Below, piece after piece: positions 14,748 through 23,084 of a stretch of DNA of 64,000 bases. This DNA is from Alistipes sp. (GTDB lineage Bacteria; Bacteroidota; Bacteroidia; Bacteroidales; Rikenellaceae). The position numbers were made by a program, and so were the translations under genes. The stretch's first letter is position 1; every line of letters starts with the position of its first letter. The notes beneath the pieces were generated by a model. That model did not search any database. It saw nothing but the letters and a program-made list of their open reading frames with translations, and was not told the DNA's origin. Location of the stretch: the NCBI GenBank assembly GCA_017624955.1, contig JAGAMA010000042.1, forward strand, positions 94,318 to 158,317, in the 5' to 3' direction.

Positions 14748-16952
14748 TTATAGTGTGCGCTTTACGTTTTCGATGCCCTTCACTTGGCGCATCTTGTCCA
14801 TCACGGCATTCAGACTCTCCACGTCCTTGACATAGAGGCTCAAATTGCCCTCAAAGATGCCTGCGTGGCTCTTGATATTGATCTCGCGGATATTGATGTT
14901 GAAATCGCCGCTGATGATGCGTGCCAGCTCCATCAGGATACCCTTGCGGTCGATACCGCGCAGCTCGGCCGTCACGAGGTAGGACATCGCCTTTTGGCGC
15001 GACCACTGGATTTCGTCCTTCACGATGTTCTTGCCGTGCTGGGAAGCCAGGCGGTTCAGTTCGTCGCAGGTCGCCTTGTGGACGATGATCTTGTCCGTGA
15101 GCGGATCGTGGTAGCCCACCACCTTGTCGCCCGGAATCGGGTGACAGCACTCGGCTACTTCAAAATGTTGGGTCTGAGCCTCTTTCTCGGCGGTTTTTAC
15201 GCTCTCTTTGGGCTCTTCGCTGATGGTTGAGGGCCTCTTCTGCGGAATGAAGAATGTCCAGAATTTAAGCAGCTTACGGCCCGAATTCTCCTTCAGGATC
15301 TTCTCCAGGTCGTCGAGCGTGACGATGCCGGCGCCAATCTTCGTGTAGAGCTCCTCCTTGGTGGTACTCTCGTAGGCAGGGATAATCTTGCGCAACACAT
15401 GGCCATTGAGCTGAATGTTAAGCTGTTGCATCTTCTGCTCCAGCATCTCCATACCACGCTCGATGTTGTTCTGGCGCTCGCGTTTCAGGAAACTCTTGAT
15501 CGCCTGCTTGGCCTTACCTGTGGTGACGACATCGAGCCACTCGGCCTTCGGCTTGGCGTTGTCGGCCGTGATGATTTCGATCTGGTCGCCACTCTGAATT
15601 TGGGTCGTGACGGGCTTCAACTCGTGGTTGATCTTGGCACCGATGGCGCTGTTGCCGATCTTCGAGTGGATATCGTAGGCGAAATCCAGCGCAGTCGATC
15701 CGAAAGGCATCTTGCGCGATTCTCCCTTGGGCGTAAAGACCACAATTTCAGAGGTGTAAAGCGAAAGTTTGAAGTTGTCGAGAAAATCGACCGCGCTCTC
15801 CGTGGGGCTGTTCAGTGCGGCACGAATCTGCTTCAGCCACTTGTCGAACTCGTCCTCGTCGCCCTCGGCCTGCTTGTACTTCCAATGGGCCGCAAAACCA
15901 CGCTCGGCGATATCCTCCATGCGCTGGGTGCGAATCTGTACCTCGACCCATACGCCGTCGGGACCCATGACGGTCGAATGCAGGGCCTCGTAGCCGTTGG
16001 CTTTGGGCATCGAGATCCAGTCGCGCAGACGGTCGGGCTTCGGGGTGTAAATATCCGTGATGGTCGAGTAAATCTGCCAGCATTGCGTCTTCTCCGAGGG
16101 GAATGGTAACGACTTGAAAACGATGCGAATAGCAAACAGATCGTAGATCTCCTCGAAGGGAATCTGCTTGCGCTGCATCTTGCTCCAAATCGAGTAGACG
16201 CTCTTCACGCGCCCTGCAATCTCGTAGTTGAAGTTGTCGCGGTCGAGAGCTTCCTTAATCGGGGCGCAGAACTTCTCGATATATTCGCGGCGGTTCGCCT
16301 CCGTGTCGGCCAGCTTCTGCTTAATCTCGGCATACTGCTGCGGGAAGCGATACTTCATGCAGAGATCCTCCAGCTCGGTCTTGATGGCGTAGAGGCCCAG
16401 GCGGTGAGCCAACGGGGCGAAGAGGTAGATCGTCTCGCCCGTGATCTTGATCTGCTTGTTGATCGGCATGGCACCCAGGGTGCGCATGTTGTGCAGACGG
16501 TCGGCGATCTTAATCAGGATGACACGCACGTCGTCCGAGAGGGTCAGGAGCACCTTGCGGAAATATTCGGCCTGCTCCGAGGTGTCGGCGTTGAATACGC
16601 CCGACATCTTCGTCAGGCCATCGACCATCGAGGCGATCTTCTGGCCGAAGATGCGCTCCATGTCCTCCACCGTGTACTCGGTGTCCTCGACAACATCGTG
16701 CAGCAGGGAGGCTACGACCGATTTGATGCCCAATCCGATCTCGTCCACCGCGATCTTTGCAACGGCAATCGGGTGCAACAAATAAGGCTCGCCGGAGCGT
16801 CTTCTGACACCTGCGTGCGCCTCCTTGGCGAGGAAAAAGGCTCGTTTGATGAAGTTCCAATCCTCGTCGTTCTTGCAGATCTTCGTGCAGGAAAAGAGCA
16901 GGTCGTCCCACTTTTCCTTGATCAATAGTTCGTCTTCGGCCGTGTAACCCAT
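14748..16952 (-). CDS. Bifunctional (p)ppGpp synthetase/hydrolase (Rel/SpoT)
   Basis: A 734-residue stringent-response enzyme with the full long-RSH layout. An HD hydrolase domain comes first (HDVVED at 85-90). The synthetase domain follows, with the Y-x-A-L-H motif in GYEALHSTVMG and VEVQIRTQRMEDIAERGFAAHW. Next are a TGS domain (VVFTPKGESRKMPFGSTALDF) and a C-terminal zinc-finger-like region (AECCHPIPGD) plus ACT domain (RKGILMELARIISG). Both catalytic halves keep their motifs, so the enzyme should make and degrade (p)ppGpp. It lies 72 bp downstream of recA and may be transcribed with it. The start is the ATG at 16952. Confidence 0.96.
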   Translation of the reverse strand: MGYTAEDELLIKEKWDDLLFSCTKICKNDEDWNFIKRAFFLAKEAHAGVRRRSGEPYLLHPIAVAKIAVDEIGLGIKSVVASLLHDVVEDTEYTVEDMERIFGQKIASMVDGLTKMSGVFNADTSEQAEYFRKVLLTLSDDVRVILIKIADRLHNMRTLGAMPINKQIKITGETIYLFAPLAHRLGLYAIKTELEDLCMKYRFPQQYAEIKQKLADTEANRREYIEKFCAPIKEALDRDNFNYEIAGRVKSVYSIWSKMQRKQIPFEEIYDLFAIRIVFKSLPFPSEKTQCWQIYSTITDIYTPKPDRLRDWISMPKANGYEALHSTVMGPDGVWVEVQIRTQRMEDIAERGFAAHWKYKQAEGDEDEFDKWLKQIRAALNSPTESAVDFLDNFKLSLYTSEIVVFTPKGESRKMPFGSTALDFAYDIHSKIGNSAIGAKINHELKPVTTQIQSGDQIEIITADNAKPKAEWLDVVTTGKAKQAIKSFLKRERQNNIERGMEMLEQKMQQLNIQLNGHVLRKIIPAYESTTKEELYTKIGAGIVTLDDLEKILKENSGRKLLKFWTFFIPQKRPSTISEEPKESVKTAEKEAQTQHFEVAECCHPIPGDKVVGYHDPLTDKIIVHKATCDELNRLASQHGKNIVKDEIQWSRQKAMSYLVTAELRGIDRKGILMELARIISGDFNINIREINIKSHAGIFEGNLSLYVKDVESLNAVMDKMRQVKGIENVKRTL

Positions 16953-17024
16953 TCTATAACCATTTTACGCCAGCCCTCCCCTTTCGGGTCGAGCTGACGT
17001 TGTTTTAATCTTGTTTTCGGGAGG

Positions 17025-18077
17025 TTACTCCTCCTCGGCTGCGGCGGCTTTCGCGCCACGCTGCGCCTCCTTCTCGGCCTTCATCGCCTCGCGAATCTCG
17101 GCCTCGATCTTGTTGCAGAACTCCGTATCCTGCTTCAAAAGCTCCTTCACGGAGTCACGACCCTGCCCGATCTTCTTCTCGCCATACGAGAACCACGAGC
17201 CGGCCTTCTTGATCACACCGTAATCAACACCCAGATCAACAATTTCGCCAATCTTCGAGATACCCTCGCCGAACATGATGTCGAACTCGGCACGACGGAA
17301 CGGAGGAGCCACCTTGTTCTTCACGATCTTGACGCGGGTGCGCGTTCCGAGCTGCTCCTCGCCATCCTTGATGACCGATACGCGGCGGATGTCGATACGC
17401 ACCGAGGCGTAGAATTTCAGGGCGTTACCACCCGTCGTGGTCTCGGGGTTGCCATAGACGACACCGATCTTATCGCGCAGCTGGTTGATGAAGATGCAGA
17501 CGGTCTTCGTCTTCGAGATCGACGAGGTGAGCTTGCGCATCGCCTGCGACATGAGGCGGGCCTGCAGACCCATCTTCGAGTCGCCCATCTCGCCCTCGAT
17601 TTCGGCTTTGGGGGTCAGGGCGGCCACCGAGTCGATGACGATGATATCAATCGCGCTCGAGCGAATCAGCGAGTCGGCAATCTCGAGGGCCTGCTCGCCG
17701 TTGTCGGGCTGCGAGATGAGGAGGTTATCCACATCCACTCCCAGGTTCTGGGCGTAGTAGCTGTCGAAGGCGTGCTCGGCATCGATGAAGGCGGCGATAC
17801 CACCGACCTTCTGGGCCTCGGCAATGGCGTGGATAGCCAGCGTGGTCTTACCCGACGATTCGGGGCCGAAAATCTCAATGATACGGCCTTTCGGGTAGCC
17901 ACCTACACCGAGTGCCATGTCGAGGGTTACCGAGCCGGTCGGGATGACCGGAACGTCGTTCACTTCGTTGCTGTTCATGCGCATAATCGAGCCTTTGCCA
18001 AAGTCTTTCTCGATCTTGGCCATCACCGCGTTCAAGACCTTAAGCTTGTCGGGGTTTACTTGCGTTTTCTCTGCCAT
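17025..18077 (-). CDS. recA: Recombinase RecA
   Basis: A 350-residue DNA strand-exchange ATPase and SOS co-protease. Walker [11 protein letters not shown] (71-80), the catalytic-Glu strand [10 protein letters not shown], Walker [11 protein letters not shown], the L2-loop region [31 protein letters not shown] segment, and the C-terminal acidic/Lys-Ala tail are all present. Length is normal. It is transcribed from a consensus promoter at 18134-18164 (TTTG-N19-TACCTTTG). No LexA-type operator was recognised. rel follows 72 bp downstream. Confidence 0.98.
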   Translation of the reverse strand: MAEKTQVNPDKLKVLNAVMAKIEKDFGKGSIMRMNSNEVNDVPVIPTGSVTLDMALGVGGYPKGRIIEIFGPESSGKTTLAIHAIAEAQKVGGIAAFIDAEHAFDSYYAQNLGVDVDNLLISQPDNGEQALEIADSLIRSSAIDIIVIDSVAALTPKAEIEGEMGDSKMGLQARLMSQAMRKLTSSISKTKTVCIFINQLRDKIGVVYGNPETTTGGNALKFYASVRIDIRRVSVIKDGEEQLGTRTRVKIVKNKVAPPFRRAEFDIMFGEGISKIGEIVDLGVDYGVIKKAGSWFSYGEKKIGQGRDSVKELLKQDTEFCNKIEAEIREAMKAEKEAQRGAKAAAAEEE

Positions 18078-18133
18078 AATCTATCTTGTTTTATCTATTT
18101 TTCAATCCTGTTTTCGTAAGATAAACTTACCCT

Positions 18134-18164
18134 CAAAGGTAGCAAATCAAATTTTAAATTCAAA
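18134..18164 (-). promoter_or_regulatory. Promoter of recA
   Basis: Minus-strand TACCTTTG (plus CAAAGGTA, 18134-18141) with TTTG (plus CAAA, 18161-18164) exactly 19 bp upstream. It is 57 bp before the recA ATG. Confidence 0.8.
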
Positions 18165-18200
18165 ATTCTATCCCTAACTTCTTGCTCTCGGAGGCTTAAT

Positions 18201-18421
18201 TTAGTCCCACGAGTAGGTCATCTCGACCTGTTCGTTGAACTCCTCGGGGTGTTGTTGAGTCGGCGGTGGCACGACGGGCAACGAATCGAGGTCTCGGTTT
18301 CGATGTAGCCACCCATGTCACCACAACCTACACACATCGGAAGAAAACCAAAGCCCGAGTCGGCCGAGTGGTTGAAGCGTGTGCCGCAGTGCTTGCAGCA
18401 AATTTGATAAGCAGTTCCCAT
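18201..18421 (-). pseudogene. Small zinc-ribbon protein gene with a one-base frameshift near its 3' end
   Basis: The frame from the ATG at 18421 encodes 67 residues with three CxxC-type pairs (CKHC, CVGC, CPSC), a zinc-ribbon pattern, and ends at 18218 with NTPRSSTNRSR. In the neighbouring frame the same DNA continues as PEEFNEQVEMTYSWD and stops at 18201. One extra G in the GGGG run at 18246-18249 (plus strand) would join the two and give about 73 residues ending TPEEFNEQVEMTYSWD, a far more protein-like acidic tail. The gene is thus either recently frameshifted in a homopolymer or affected by a sequencing error; the Cys ligands are intact either way. Probable role: metal-binding small regulator or structural protein, unproven. 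Confidence 0.6.
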
Positions 18422-18535
18422 TTTTGCAAAGTTTTAAGTGGTTTAACCTGTTGTTCACGATGCAAAGGAACGGCGGTTTTGCGTCAGGTTGTGACACAAA
18501 ATAAAAATATGCGATTTTTTTTGAGAATTTTTAGC

Positions 18536-19435
18536 TTACAGGGCATTTTTAGCCATGTATTCCTTCAGGTAGGCCTTCAGCTCGGGGCTTTCGATGATGC
18601 GGATATCGTCCAACAGCCCTACGACAAAGCGCCCTACACCGGCCATGCCGGCTACCTCCGTGTCGAGCAGCCAACGCCCCTCGCCCAGCGGCTTGAGGTC
18701 ACGCTCGGCGAGCGGGTACTCCTCGACGAGGAGGTTATAGGCCAAAAGACCCAGCTCCAGCTGTACGCGCGTGCGTGCCGCCTCGCCATGCAGACGGAAG
18801 ATGTCGATAAATCCCTCGCGGTGGTCGGCTTTGTGCTCCCAGGGTGTCTCGGTAAGCTCTACGGAGCCGATGCGCGACGATTTGAAGAGCTTGCAACGTC
18901 CATCCTCCGCATCGTAGCACCACACCTGTACATAGTTGGTCGTAAAGGCGAAGGGCTCTACCCTACGATCACGCACGGCCGAGCCGTGAGCCGATTGGTA
19001 GCCGTGCAGAATCACCTGTCGCTCCTCTTCGATGGCCTCGATCAGGTTGCGGATGTTGGGGGCATTTTTGCCCTTGACGACCGTGTCAGCCAGTGTTTTG
19101 TTGTCGTAGACGGCGTAGAGCTTGCGTTTGAGGTTCTGCTTCAGCAGGTTCGTGTCGTCGATCGACTCGATGGCCGACTTCAGGATCACGGCCTCCTCCT
19201 CGGTGAAGTGGACGAGTTGCGAGATATCCTTGAAGTGGGGCGAAGCCTTGTCGAGACGGATGCAGTCGCCCGATTTTTTAATCACAAAGCCCGCATCGCG
19301 GAAGGTGTCGATGTAGCGATAGATCGTGCGGCGCGACATGTTGAGTCGCTCGGCCAACTGATCGACCGTGTAGGTCGTATTGGCCGTCAGGAGCTTCATC
19401 AGACGAAGCAGGCGTTCGATTTTGGGCTGATCCAT
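18536..19435 (-). CDS. HTH-WYL transcriptional regulator
   Basis: 299 residues. The N-terminal winged helix (KIERLLRLMKLLTANTTYTV, then LAERLNMSRRTIYRYIDTF) is DeoR/HTH_11-like. The middle and C-terminal part is a WYL domain (ILHGYQSAHG, VEPFAFTTNYVQVWCYD, CKLFKSSRIGSV), which in other proteins senses ligands such as nucleic acids or nucleotides and often controls defence or DNA-repair genes. It stands alone between the zinc-ribbon gene and dnaA. Its targets cannot be read from this window. Confidence 0.88.
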   Translation of the reverse strand: MDQPKIERLLRLMKLLTANTTYTVDQLAERLNMSRRTIYRYIDTFRDAGFVIKKSGDCIRLDKASPHFKDISQLVHFTEEEAVILKSAIESIDDTNLLKQNLKRKLYAVYDNKTLADTVVKGKNAPNIRNLIEAIEEERQVILHGYQSAHGSAVRDRRVEPFAFTTNYVQVWCYDAEDGRCKLFKSSRIGSVELTETPWEHKADHREGFIDIFRLHGEAARTRVQLELGLLAYNLLVEEYPLAERDLKPLGEGRWLLDTEVAGMAGVGRFVVGLLDDIRIIESPELKAYLKEYMAKNAL

Positions 19436-19441
19436 AGTACA

Positions 19442-19476
19442 AATTTAGAATTCAAAATTTAGAATTCAAAATTAGC
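19442..19476. repeat. Tandem 14-bp AATTTAGAATTCAA repeat
   Basis: Two perfect units and a third partial one between the WYL gene and the dnaA terminator. Similar A/T-rich runs built around GAATT occur at 18150-18170, 22935-22955 and 23059-23079. Confidence 0.5.
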
Positions 19477-19493
19477 CCTTGAAAAAGAATCAA

Positions 19494-19522
19494 TAAAAAA
19501 GGCGAAGAAACTCTTCGCCTTT
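19494..19522 (-). terminator. Terminator of dnaA
   Basis: AAGGCGAAGA (19500-19509) pairs with TCTTCGCCTT (19513-19522); on the minus strand it is followed by a T-run. The stem sequence is the same as that of 105-bp repeat copy 1. Confidence 0.85.
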
Positions 19523-19550
19523 ATCGTCTTTAAGTGTTGTGCTTGTGTGT

Positions 19551-20960
19551 CTATTGGGCCAGGACCTTTTTCTCGATCTCCTCGACCGTGCGGCGGAACT
19601 GCTTGTCGGTCTCCAGGAGGTTCGACACGGCCTTGCACGAGTGGAGCACCGTGGCGTGGTTGCGGCCACCGATCGAAGCGCCGATCGTGGTCAGCGGAGC
19701 CTTCGTGTGCTGCTTCGAGAGGTACATGGCAATCTGGCGGGCCTGTGCAATCTCGCGCGTGCGCTCGGTCGAGTTGAAGCGATCGAAGTCGATCGAGAGG
19801 TGCTCGCAGACGGTCTTGATGATGTGGTCGATCGTGATCTCCTTTTGGTAGAGTTTCACATAGACCTTCAGGATCTCCTTCGCCAGCGAGGTCGTGATCT
19901 TGCGACCCAGGAACGAGGCGTTTGCCACGAGCGACGAGAGCGCACCCTCGATCTCGCGCACGTTGGCCGAGATGTTGTCTGCCAGGTAGGCAATGACCTC
20001 CTCCGAGATCTGCGCACCGAGCTTTTCGGCCTTGGCGCGGATGATCTTGAGCTTCGTCTCGTAGTCGGGTGTCTGCACCTGTGCCGAGAGGCCCCACTTG
20101 AAGCGCGTGAGCAGTCGCTGCTCGATATCCTTCAGCTCTACGGGCGGCTTATCCGACGTGAGGATCAGCTGCTTGCCGGCCAGCTGGAGGTGGTTGAAGA
20201 TGTTGAAGAAGGCATTCTGTGTGCCCGGCTTTCCGGTCAGCTCCTGGATATCGTCGATGATCAGTACATCGATCATCTGGTAGAAGTGGATGAAATCGGT
20301 GATCTCACCACGCTTGTAGGCAGTCTGGAACTGGGCCTGGAATTTGTTCATCGAAACATAGAGCACATAGAGCTCCGGATGGCGCTGACGAACCTCGTGG
20401 CCGATGGCCTGTACGATGTGCGTCTTGCCCAATCCCGAATCACCATATATATATAATGGGTTGAAGGGGTTGTTACCGGGCGATACGGCTACCGACATAC
20501 CGGCCGAGCGGGCCAGGCGGTTGCACTCGCCTTCGATGAAGGAGTCGAACGTCAGACCGGGGCTCAGCTGCGGGTCGATATTTAATCGGCGCGGAATGCC
20601 CGGAATTACGAACGGATTATGTATCTTTGTCGTGTCGCTGGGGGTCGTGAAACGCACTGCCGGATCCGAGTTGTCGGTCGGCGAGGGGTTGTTGGCACCC
20701 AGGCGGGGCACCGAGTAGAAGAGCTGCGTCTGCTGACCGTAGCACTGCATGATGATCGGCAGCAGCAGCGAGCGGTAGTTCTTCTCAATTTGGTTGATGT
20801 AGCTCTCGTTCGGAACACGCAGACGAAGCTTCGTGCCGTCGAAAGTGAGCGGTACAATAGGACGAAACCACTTCTCAAACTCCTCGGAGGAGGTCTGAGC
20901 CTTGATTTGGTCCAGACATGTTTGCCACATGTCACTGTATGACTGCACGTTACTTATCAT
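19551..20960 (-). CDS. dnaA: Chromosomal replication initiator DnaA
   Basis: A 469-residue initiator ATPase from the ATG at 20960 (MISNVQSYSDMWQTCLDQIK), the family-like start; the open frame extends 54 AT-rich codons further. Domain I is N-terminal (SEEFEKWFRPIVPL). The AAA+ core has NPLYIYGDSGLGKTHIVQAIG (Walker A) and VLIIDDIQELTG (Walker B). The DNA-binding domain IV ends with the signature GGRNHATVLHSCKAV. One consensus DnaA box (TTATTCACA on the minus strand, 21006-21014) lies 46 bp upstream and could mediate autoregulation. dnaN, rpmH and gyrB are not adjacent, and there is no box cluster, so this is not an obvious oriC. Confidence 0.97.
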   Translation of the reverse strand: MISNVQSYSDMWQTCLDQIKAQTSSEEFEKWFRPIVPLTFDGTKLRLRVPNESYINQIEKNYRSLLLPIIMQCYGQQTQLFYSVPRLGANNPSPTDNSDPAVRFTTPSDTTKIHNPFVIPGIPRRLNIDPQLSPGLTFDSFIEGECNRLARSAGMSVAVSPGNNPFNPLYIYGDSGLGKTHIVQAIGHEVRQRHPELYVLYVSMNKFQAQFQTAYKRGEITDFIHFYQMIDVLIIDDIQELTGKPGTQNAFFNIFNHLQLAGKQLILTSDKPPVELKDIEQRLLTRFKWGLSAQVQTPDYETKLKIIRAKAEKLGAQISEEVIAYLADNISANVREIEGALSSLVANASFLGRKITTSLAKEILKVYVKLYQKEITIDHIIKTVCEHLSIDFDRFNSTERTREIAQARQIAMYLSKQHTKAPLTTIGASIGGRNHATVLHSCKAVSNLLETDKQFRRTVEEIEKKVLAQ

Positions 20961-21005
20961 TGGTTCGGGGATAGGCGAATTTTGTTTTTTTTCGTACTGC
21001 AAAGT

Positions 21006-21014
21006 TGTGAATAA
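21006..21014 (-). promoter_or_regulatory. DnaA box upstream of dnaA
   Basis: Plus-strand TGTGAATAA is TTATTCACA on the minus strand, an exact match to the TTATNCACA box, inside the dnaA leader. Confidence 0.5.
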
Positions 21015-21110
21015 ATTTGCAAAAAGATTCTCCAAAATCGTTTGCAAAATATCTTTTTTTATATATAGAAAAACAACCATTTTTCGTTCGTAAATTTTAA
21101 GTCGCTGATA

Positions 21111-21141
21111 TTGAATAATCAAATATATTTTCTTATATTTG
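21111..21141 (+). promoter_or_regulatory. Promoter of the phosphohexomutase gene
   Basis: TTG (21111-21113), 20-bp spacer, TATATTTG (21134-21141), 57 bp upstream of the ATG at 21198. Confidence 0.75.
21120..21127 (-). promoter_or_regulatory. Possible -7 element of dnaA
   Basis: Plus CAAATATA is TATATTTG on the minus strand. It lies inside the spacer of the divergent pgm promoter, about 160 bp before the dnaA start, so the two promoters could not be occupied together. Confidence 0.4.
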
Positions 21142-21197
21142 CATATAGAAATTAAGTGTGAGAGTACTTTTTAACTATAAATAAAACCTATAACTCT

Positions 21198-22940
21198 ATG
21201 GCAAACGAATTGGATCCTCAGATCCTGGCGAAAGCCCAGCAGTGGCTTGACGGAAACTATGACGCCGAGACCAAGGCGCAGGTAAAACATTTGATCGAGA
21301 ATGACCCGAAGGAGCTCATCGAAAGCTTCTATAAAGACCTCGAATTTGGTACGGGTGGTCTGCGCGGTATTATGGGCGTAGGCTCGAACCGTATGAATGT
21401 CTACACGGTGGGTATGGCTACGCAGGGTCTGGCCAACTACCTGAAGAAGAACTTTGCCGGCGAGCAGATTCGCGTGGCGATCGGTCACGACAGCCGCAAC
21501 AACTCGCGTAAGTTCTCGGAGCATGTGGCCGACATCTTCGCATCGAACGGCTTCACGGTATTCCTCTTCGATGCCCTCCGCCCCACCCCCGAGCTGAGCT
21601 TCGCCATCCGCGAGCTGAAGTGTCACTCGGGCGTTGTGGTAACCGCATCGCACAACCCGAAGGAGTACAACGGCTACAAGGCCTACTGGACCGACGGTTC
21701 GCAGGTAACGGCTCCGCACGATAAGAACATCATCGAGGAGGTGGCCAAGATTACGGATGTGGATCAGATCCTGACGGGCAAGAATCCCGAGAACATCACC
21801 ATCCTGGGTGACGAGTTCGACCAGATCTACCTGAACAAGATCCTCACGCTCCAGCTCTCGCGCGAGTGCGTGCTGGCGCATAAGGATATGAAGATTGTCT
21901 ATACGCCGATCCACGGCTCGGGTGTGAAGCTCGTGCCCGCCTCGCTGAAGAACTTCGGTTTTGAGAATGTATCGGTCGTAGCCGAGCAGGCTATCGTCGA
22001 TGGTAACTTCCCGACCGTAGATTCGCCCAACCCCGAGGAGCGTAAGACGATGATGAAGGCCATCGAGCTGGCTGCCAAGGAGGGTGCCGACCTCGTGCTG
22101 GCTACCGACCCCGATTCGGACCGCCTGGGTGTGGCGCTGCGCAACAAGCAGGGCGAGTATGTGCTCCTGAACGGTAACCAGACCCTGGCCCTCATCCTGA
22201 GCTATCAGCTCACGCGCTGGGCCGAGCTGGGCAAGCTCGACGGCAAGCAGTTTGTTGTGAAGACGATCGTAACGTCGCAGATGGCCAATGCCGTGGCTGC
22301 TCACTTTGGCGTGAAGTGCTACGACTGCCTCACGGGCTTTAAGTATATCGCCCGCATCATCCGCAACAACGAGGGCGTTGCTACCTACATCGGTGGTGGT
22401 GAGGAGTCGTTCGGTTACCTGGCCGGTGACTTTGTACGCGATAAGGATGCCGTATCGGCCTGCTCGTTGGCTGCCGAGGCTGCCGCTTGGGCACTCGAGA
22501 CAAAGGGTCAGACCCTCTACGAGTGGCTGCAGGAGCTCTACGTTCAGTACGGTCTGTATCGTGAGGGCCTCGTATCGGTTGTCCGCAAGGGCAAGGAGGG
22601 TGCCGAGCTGATTCAGAAGATGATGGTTGATTTCCGCGAGAATCCGCCCAAGGAGATCGTTGGCTCGAAGGTGGTGAAGATCAACGACTACCTGAAGAGC
22701 GAGACGCTCGACGTGGTAACGGGTGCCGTAACCCCCATCGAGGAGGATAAGAGTAACGTACTGCAGTGGTTCACCGAGGATGGTACGATCGTTTCGGTAC
22801 GTCCCTCGGGTACGGAGCCCAAGATTAAGTTCTACTTCGGTGTGAAGGCTCCGCTGGCTTCGGTGGCCGAGTTCGATGCCGTTCTGGCACAGCTCGATGG
22901 CAAGATTGAGGCCATCAAGGAGGATCTGAAGTTGAATTAA
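21198..22940 (+). CDS. Phosphoglucomutase/phosphomannomutase-type phosphohexomutase
   Basis: A 580-residue alpha-D-phosphohexomutase, interconverting hexose 1- and 6-phosphates for glycolysis, glycogen and cell-surface sugar synthesis. The active-site phosphoserine loop is VVTASHNPKEYNGYK (Ser near 151). The metal loop is DPDSDR (within LATDPDSDRLG), the sugar loop GGGEESFGYL, and the C-terminal phosphate loop RPSGTEPKIKFYFG. The N-terminal FGTGGLRGIMG is typical of the long phospho-sugar mutase class found in Bacteroidota and Firmicutes. It is monocistronic, with its own promoter and a perfect terminator at 22960. Substrate preference (glucose or mannose) cannot be decided from sequence. Confidence 0.93.
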   Translation: MANELDPQILAKAQQWLDGNYDAETKAQVKHLIENDPKELIESFYKDLEFGTGGLRGIMGVGSNRMNVYTVGMATQGLANYLKKNFAGEQIRVAIGHDSRNNSRKFSEHVADIFASNGFTVFLFDALRPTPELSFAIRELKCHSGVVVTASHNPKEYNGYKAYWTDGSQVTAPHDKNIIEEVAKITDVDQILTGKNPENITILGDEFDQIYLNKILTLQLSRECVLAHKDMKIVYTPIHGSGVKLVPASLKNFGFENVSVVAEQAIVDGNFPTVDSPNPEERKTMMKAIELAAKEGADLVLATDPDSDRLGVALRNKQGEYVLLNGNQTLALILSYQLTRWAELGKLDGKQFVVKTIVTSQMANAVAAHFGVKCYDCLTGFKYIARIIRNNEGVATYIGGGEESFGYLAGDFVRDKDAVSACSLAAEAAAWALETKGQTLYEWLQELYVQYGLYREGLVSVVRKGKEGAELIQKMMVDFRENPPKEIVGSKVVKINDYLKSETLDVVTGAVTPIEEDKSNVLQWFTEDGTIVSVRPSGTEPKIKFYFGVKAPLASVAEFDAVLAQLDGKIEAIKEDLKLN

Positions 22941-22958
22941 GAATTAAGAATTAAGTTT

Positions 22959-22991
22959 GGGGGTTGTGGTTCGCCACAACCCCTTTTTTTT
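22959..22991 (+). terminator. Terminator of the phosphohexomutase gene
   Basis: GGGGTTGTGG (22960-22969), TTCG tetraloop, CCACAACCCC (22974-22983), then eight T. A perfect 10-bp stem. Confidence 0.95.
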
Positions 22992-23000
22992 GTGAGTGAG

Positions 23001-23038
23001 GAGGAAAGGGCGATAAGGGCAAAAAAAGGCGAGAAAGG
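23001..23038. repeat. Degenerate 10-bp-phased AAGG tract
   Basis: Decamers GAGGAAAGGG, CGATAAGGGC, AAAAAAAGGC and GAGAAAGG in register, between convergent genes; a weak relative of the CTAAAGG repeats. Confidence 0.35.
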
Positions 23039-23056
23039 TTTTTTCCCTTCTCGCCC
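23021..23056 (-). terminator. Terminator of the GH105 gene
   Basis: GGCGAGAA (23028-23035) pairs with TTCTCGCC (23048-23055); on the minus strand it is followed by seven T. Confidence 0.8.
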
Positions 23057-23084
23057 TTTGAATTCTTAATTCTTAATTTCTACC

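Noticed and set aside
16967..17000. Terminator between recA and rel
   Set aside because: ACGCCAGC/GCTGACGT forms a hairpin, but the T-rich side is on the plus strand, where no gene ends; on the gene strand it is followed by A residues.
19551..21200. oriC next to dnaA
   Set aside because: Only one DnaA box and no AT-rich box cluster; dnaN, gyrB and rpmH are absent, and dnaA is often unlinked from oriC in this phylum.
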